A stretch of DNA of 64,000 nucleotides, taken from positions 1,178,001 through 1,242,000 of the forward strand of contig NZ_JACOQK010000001.1 of NCBI RefSeq assembly GCF_014297275.1, written 5' to 3'. Of the stretch, positions 61,535-64,000 are shown one piece after another. This DNA is from Clostridium facile. GTDB taxonomy: Bacteria > Bacillota > Clostridia > Oscillospirales > Ruminococcaceae. Made by a program: the position numbers and the translations under genes. Each line of letters begins with the position of its first letter. Position 1 is the stretch's first letter. Below the pieces are notes generated by a model. The model worked only from the letters and a program-made list of their open reading frames with translations, did not search any database and was not told where the DNA came from.

Positions 61535-64000
61535 ATGAAAAAATTAATATCCGCATTGCTTGCTGTTACAATGGCTGCAACAGTAGCGGTGAGTTCTGTT
61601 AGTGCGGCAGAAGTGACTAAAACCTCCACAGATGCGTTATGGTCATCTTTCCAAAATCCGTCTTTTGAAACCAAGTCCCGTCCTCTGTGGTTCTGGAACG
61701 ACCAGCTTGCCAACATGAGCAAAGAGGAAATTCGGGAAACATTAGTGAAATCCAAAGAGGAAAGCGGTTATGCCGGTGTGGCAATCCTTCCAAACTGGAT
61801 GGAAGGCTATATGAGCGACGAATATCTTGAGTTATACAAATATGCTCTGCAAACAGCAGAAGAACTTGGTATGAAAATGTGTTTGTATGATGAGAACGGT
61901 TTTCCAAGCGGACGTGCTGGTGGATTGCTAGCACAACAATATCCAGAAGACACCCTAAAACGCCTGGACAAAACCGAAAAAGACGTAACCGGACCCTCTA
62001 CAGCTTCTGTACCATTGCCAACCGGACAATACCGTAGCTATTTAGGCGCTGTAGCAATGAATATGGATACCAAGGAAATCATTGATATTTCCGACCATGT
62101 TTCCTATGTTACAGAGGATACCCCAGGTGTTTATAGTTCTTCTAACCATCCTGCGATCAATGGGGAAACTTTTACTGCTGATAAAGCGTTTGATGGTGAC
62201 TATTCCACTCGGTGGAATGCCGGAAAAGGTCAAACCACCGACCAGTGGCTGGAAGCCCGCTATGCGGAAGATACCACGGTAGACCGTATCGTAATCCGGG
62301 AGGCTTTAGGGAGAATTGACAGTTATGCAATCCAATATTTTGACGGTGAAAACTGGATTGATATTTCCATCGGAACCACAATCGGTGAACAAAAAGAAAT
62401 TCAATTTGATTCCCCAGTCACTGCGAAAAGGTTCCGTTTGATGATCCACAGCGCTGGATTAACCGGAACAGATGATGATTCTAAACTAGCCTCTATTTAT
62501 GAAATAGAACTATTCAACGGCTCTACAAAACTCCCACCCCCAAGCGCTGGGGAAGAATCGGTAGACCGTGTGACCTATACTGTTCCAGAAGGGAACTGGA
62601 AACTGATGGCTTTTGCTACTGTAAAAGATGGGGATGATTTGGTGGACTATCTCAGCAAATCTGCTGTAGAACACTTTGTCGATATCACTCATGAAGCCTA
62701 CTATCAGGAATTTTCTGAATATTTTGGAACCGTTATTGATTCTGCTTTCTTTGATGAACCACCACTTTACCGTGCGTCCGGCAGAACCTGGACTGGGGAA
62801 TTCAATACCATGTTTGAGGAAGCAAATGGATATAATCCAATTACCCTCTACCCTGCTCTGTGGTATGATATCGGAGAAGATACTTCCTATGCCAGAAACG
62901 CACTTATGGGATTCCGTGCGGAACTGTTCGCTTCCAATTATATTGGAACCATGACTGACTGGTGTCATGAACATGGCATTAAAATGACCGGCCACATGGA
63001 TCAAGAGGAAAACGTCAACCCTGTTACTTCTGACGGGGATCTGATGAAGGTATTCAAATATCAGGATATACCTGGTGTGGATGAAGTATTCAGCTATGAC
63101 CGTGCCCGTAAAGCATATAAAATTGTCAGCTCCTCCGCTAACAACTGGGATAAAGGCCTGGTAATGACCGAATCCTACGGCGGCATGGGAGAAGGCATGG
63201 GCATCCCAGTGATGTATAAAGACATCATGAACCAATATGCAAAAGGAATTAACTATGTTGTACCTCACGCAATCTGGTACAACAACACCCAAAATGTACA
63301 AAATCCACCAGAACTTTCCTGGAGAAGCGAACAGTACGGTCCTGAACTTGCCAACTATAACAATTTTATTGGCAGAACCAGCGGACTGCTGCAAAATGGA
63401 CGTCATGTAGCCGATATTGGGGTTCTCTATCCAATCGATACTCTGCAAGGCGCTTTCCAGTTTGATATTGGCGACCCTTACACCGGCAATGTTACCCCGG
63501 AAGAAGCGGACTACATGGAAGTTGGAGATTATCTTTCTTCTACCTTACGCCGTGATTTTACCTATTTACATCCAGAAGTAATCGCGGAAAAATGTACCGT
63601 AGAAGGCGATACTTTTCAACTGAATAATGAAGTCAACTACGAAAACTACAAAGTGATTGTGATTCCCGGTTGTAAAACCATCAGTTGGGAAGCATTGAAA
63701 AAAATCCGGGAATTCTACGACAACGGCGGCAAAGTAGTGGCAACAACTCAATTACCTTATATGTCGTCTGAAAAAGGACATAACCAGGATGTAGTTGACA
63801 CAATCAAATACATGTTTGGTGTAGACGAAGACTTTATCTATGGCAATCACTCAAGAACCTACACTGCATCTTCCTATTTCCAAAATAATCCTACTTATGC
63901 AGCAGAAAAAGCGTTTGATGGTGTTGCTTCCCTGGATAGCAGATGGAATGCCGGCGACCTCTCTGGCGGTGATCAATGGCTGGAAGTTGATTTTGGCACT
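61535..64000 (+). CDS. secreted GH106-like glycosidase with F5/8C modules (partial)
   Basis: The first 822 codons of a gene that runs off the window with no stop. A signal peptide (MKKLISALLAVTMAATVAVS, cleavage near residue 24) precedes a TIM-barrel start, RPLWFWNDQL, then YAGVAILPNWM and LYDENGFPSGRAGG. These and WTGEFNTMFEEANGY with the preceding FFDEPP resemble GH106 rhamnosidase-type enzymes. An F5/8C (CBM32-like) module is inserted at about 198-328 (KAFDGDYSTRWNAGKGQ), and a second begins near 775 (AEKAFDGVASLDSRWNAG). AAGGAG lies 11 nt before the ATG. It probably degrades plant or host glycans outside the cell. The exact family and substrate are uncertain. Confidence 0.8.
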   Translation, partial: MKKLISALLAVTMAATVAVSSVSAAEVTKTSTDALWSSFQNPSFETKSRPLWFWNDQLANMSKEEIRETLVKSKEESGYAGVAILPNWMEGYMSDEYLELYKYALQTAEELGMKMCLYDENGFPSGRAGGLLAQQYPEDTLKRLDKTEKDVTGPSTASVPLPTGQYRSYLGAVAMNMDTKEIIDISDHVSYVTEDTPGVYSSSNHPAINGETFTADKAFDGDYSTRWNAGKGQTTDQWLEARYAEDTTVDRIVIREALGRIDSYAIQYFDGENWIDISIGTTIGEQKEIQFDSPVTAKRFRLMIHSAGLTGTDDDSKLASIYEIELFNGSTKLPPPSAGEESVDRVTYTVPEGNWKLMAFATVKDGDDLVDYLSKSAVEHFVDITHEAYYQEFSEYFGTVIDSAFFDEPPLYRASGRTWTGEFNTMFEEANGYNPITLYPALWYDIGEDTSYARNALMGFRAELFASNYIGTMTDWCHEHGIKMTGHMDQEENVNPVTSDGDLMKVFKYQDIPGVDEVFSYDRARKAYKIVSSSANNWDKGLVMTESYGGMGEGMGIPVMYKDIMNQYAKGINYVVPHAIWYNNTQNVQNPPELSWRSEQYGPELANYNNFIGRTSGLLQNGRHVADIGVLYPIDTLQGAFQFDIGDPYTGNVTPEEADYMEVGDYLSSTLRRDFTYLHPEVIAEKCTVEGDTFQLNNEVNYENYKVIVIPGCKTISWEALKKIREFYDNGGKVVATTQLPYMSSEKGHNQDVVDTIKYMFGVDEDFIYGNHSRTYTASSYFQNNPTYAAEKAFDGVASLDSRWNAGDLSGGDQWLEVDFGT

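Noticed and set aside
62510..63448. 312-codon open frame antisense to the glycosidase
   Set aside because: The plus strand encodes recognisable glycosidase motifs through the whole region; the antisense frame resembles nothing.
1..64000. CRISPR arrays, tRNA or rRNA genes, phage or intact insertion sequences
   Set aside because: No regularly spaced repeats, TPsiC-arm-like sequences in cloverleaf context, or transposase or phage structural motifs were found on either strand.

Overview
The window is a gene-dense, low-GC (about 40 % by eye) bacterial chromosome segment. It most likely comes from an anaerobic, spore-forming clostridium, probably in or near the Oscillospiraceae/Ruminococcaceae. 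The supporting features are a complete spoIIAA-spoIIAB-sigF operon, a division and cell wall (dcw) cluster with a SpoVD-type PASTA penicillin-binding protein, a DAP-type MurE with lysA, dapA, dapB and asd, a Rex redox repressor, and a minimal SufBC-like (SMS) Fe-S assembly pair instead of full SUF or ISC. The genus is inference. I see no rRNA, tRNA, CRISPR array, prophage or intact insertion sequence.

Layout. 1-13 kb (minus strand): hslO, a methyltransferase and a YerC-type regulator, then lon-engB-lysA, clpP-clpX, tig, a metallophosphoesterase and thrC, so protein quality control dominates. 13-17 kb (minus): lepB-ylqF-rnhB/yraN fusion-dipeptidase, tightly overlapped, with a 45-codon membrane peptide gene upstream. 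17-18.4 kb (plus): nadA and a small interrupted gene. 18.8-33.3 kb (minus): the dcw cluster, in transcription order mraZ, rsmH, ftsL, PASTA-PBP, murE, murF, mraY, ftsW, murG, murA, ftsQ, ftsZ. murD, murC and ftsA are not in it. 33.5-47 kb (mostly minus): two near-identical XRE-regulator cassettes about 10.7 kb apart, with a YwaF-like membrane protein, the sigF operon, folC, valS, an orphan FadR-type GntR regulator (plus), a lipoprotein MltG, an ApgM/proposed homoserine kinase and an RluA-type pseudouridine synthase among and after them. 47.5-55.6 kb (mostly plus): radC, a metal-sensing ArsR regulator followed by the SMS pair, isocitrate dehydrogenase-rex, a P1B-ATPase fragment (minus), pheA and a small membrane-anchored protein. 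56-59 kb (minus): dapB, dapA and asd behind a lysine riboswitch. 59-64 kb: queA, a pentapeptide-repeat protein (minus) and the first 822 codons of a secreted GH106-like glycosidase with F5/8C modules.

How it fits together. Aspartate-family synthesis is spread over several units: asd-dapA-dapB is lysine-controlled, lysA makes lysine from the meso-DAP that MurE adds to the wall, and thrC plus the ApgM homologue may make threonine. Several regulatory sites can be read directly: three 10-nt MraZ-box repeats at the mraZ start site, a Rex operator over the idh-rex promoter, an inverted-repeat operator over the arsR -10, a FadR-type palindrome just after the gntR -10, an L-box with terminator, and a shared 19-nt operator in both XRE cassettes. 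Many sigma-A promoters with 17-nt spacing and strong hairpin terminators delimit the units.

The parts most worth a second look are the duplicated XRE cassettes with their flanking sites, the ArsR-SMS unit, the RNase HII-YraN fusion, the free-standing P1B-ATPase fragment, and three small or decaying reading frames between conserved operons.
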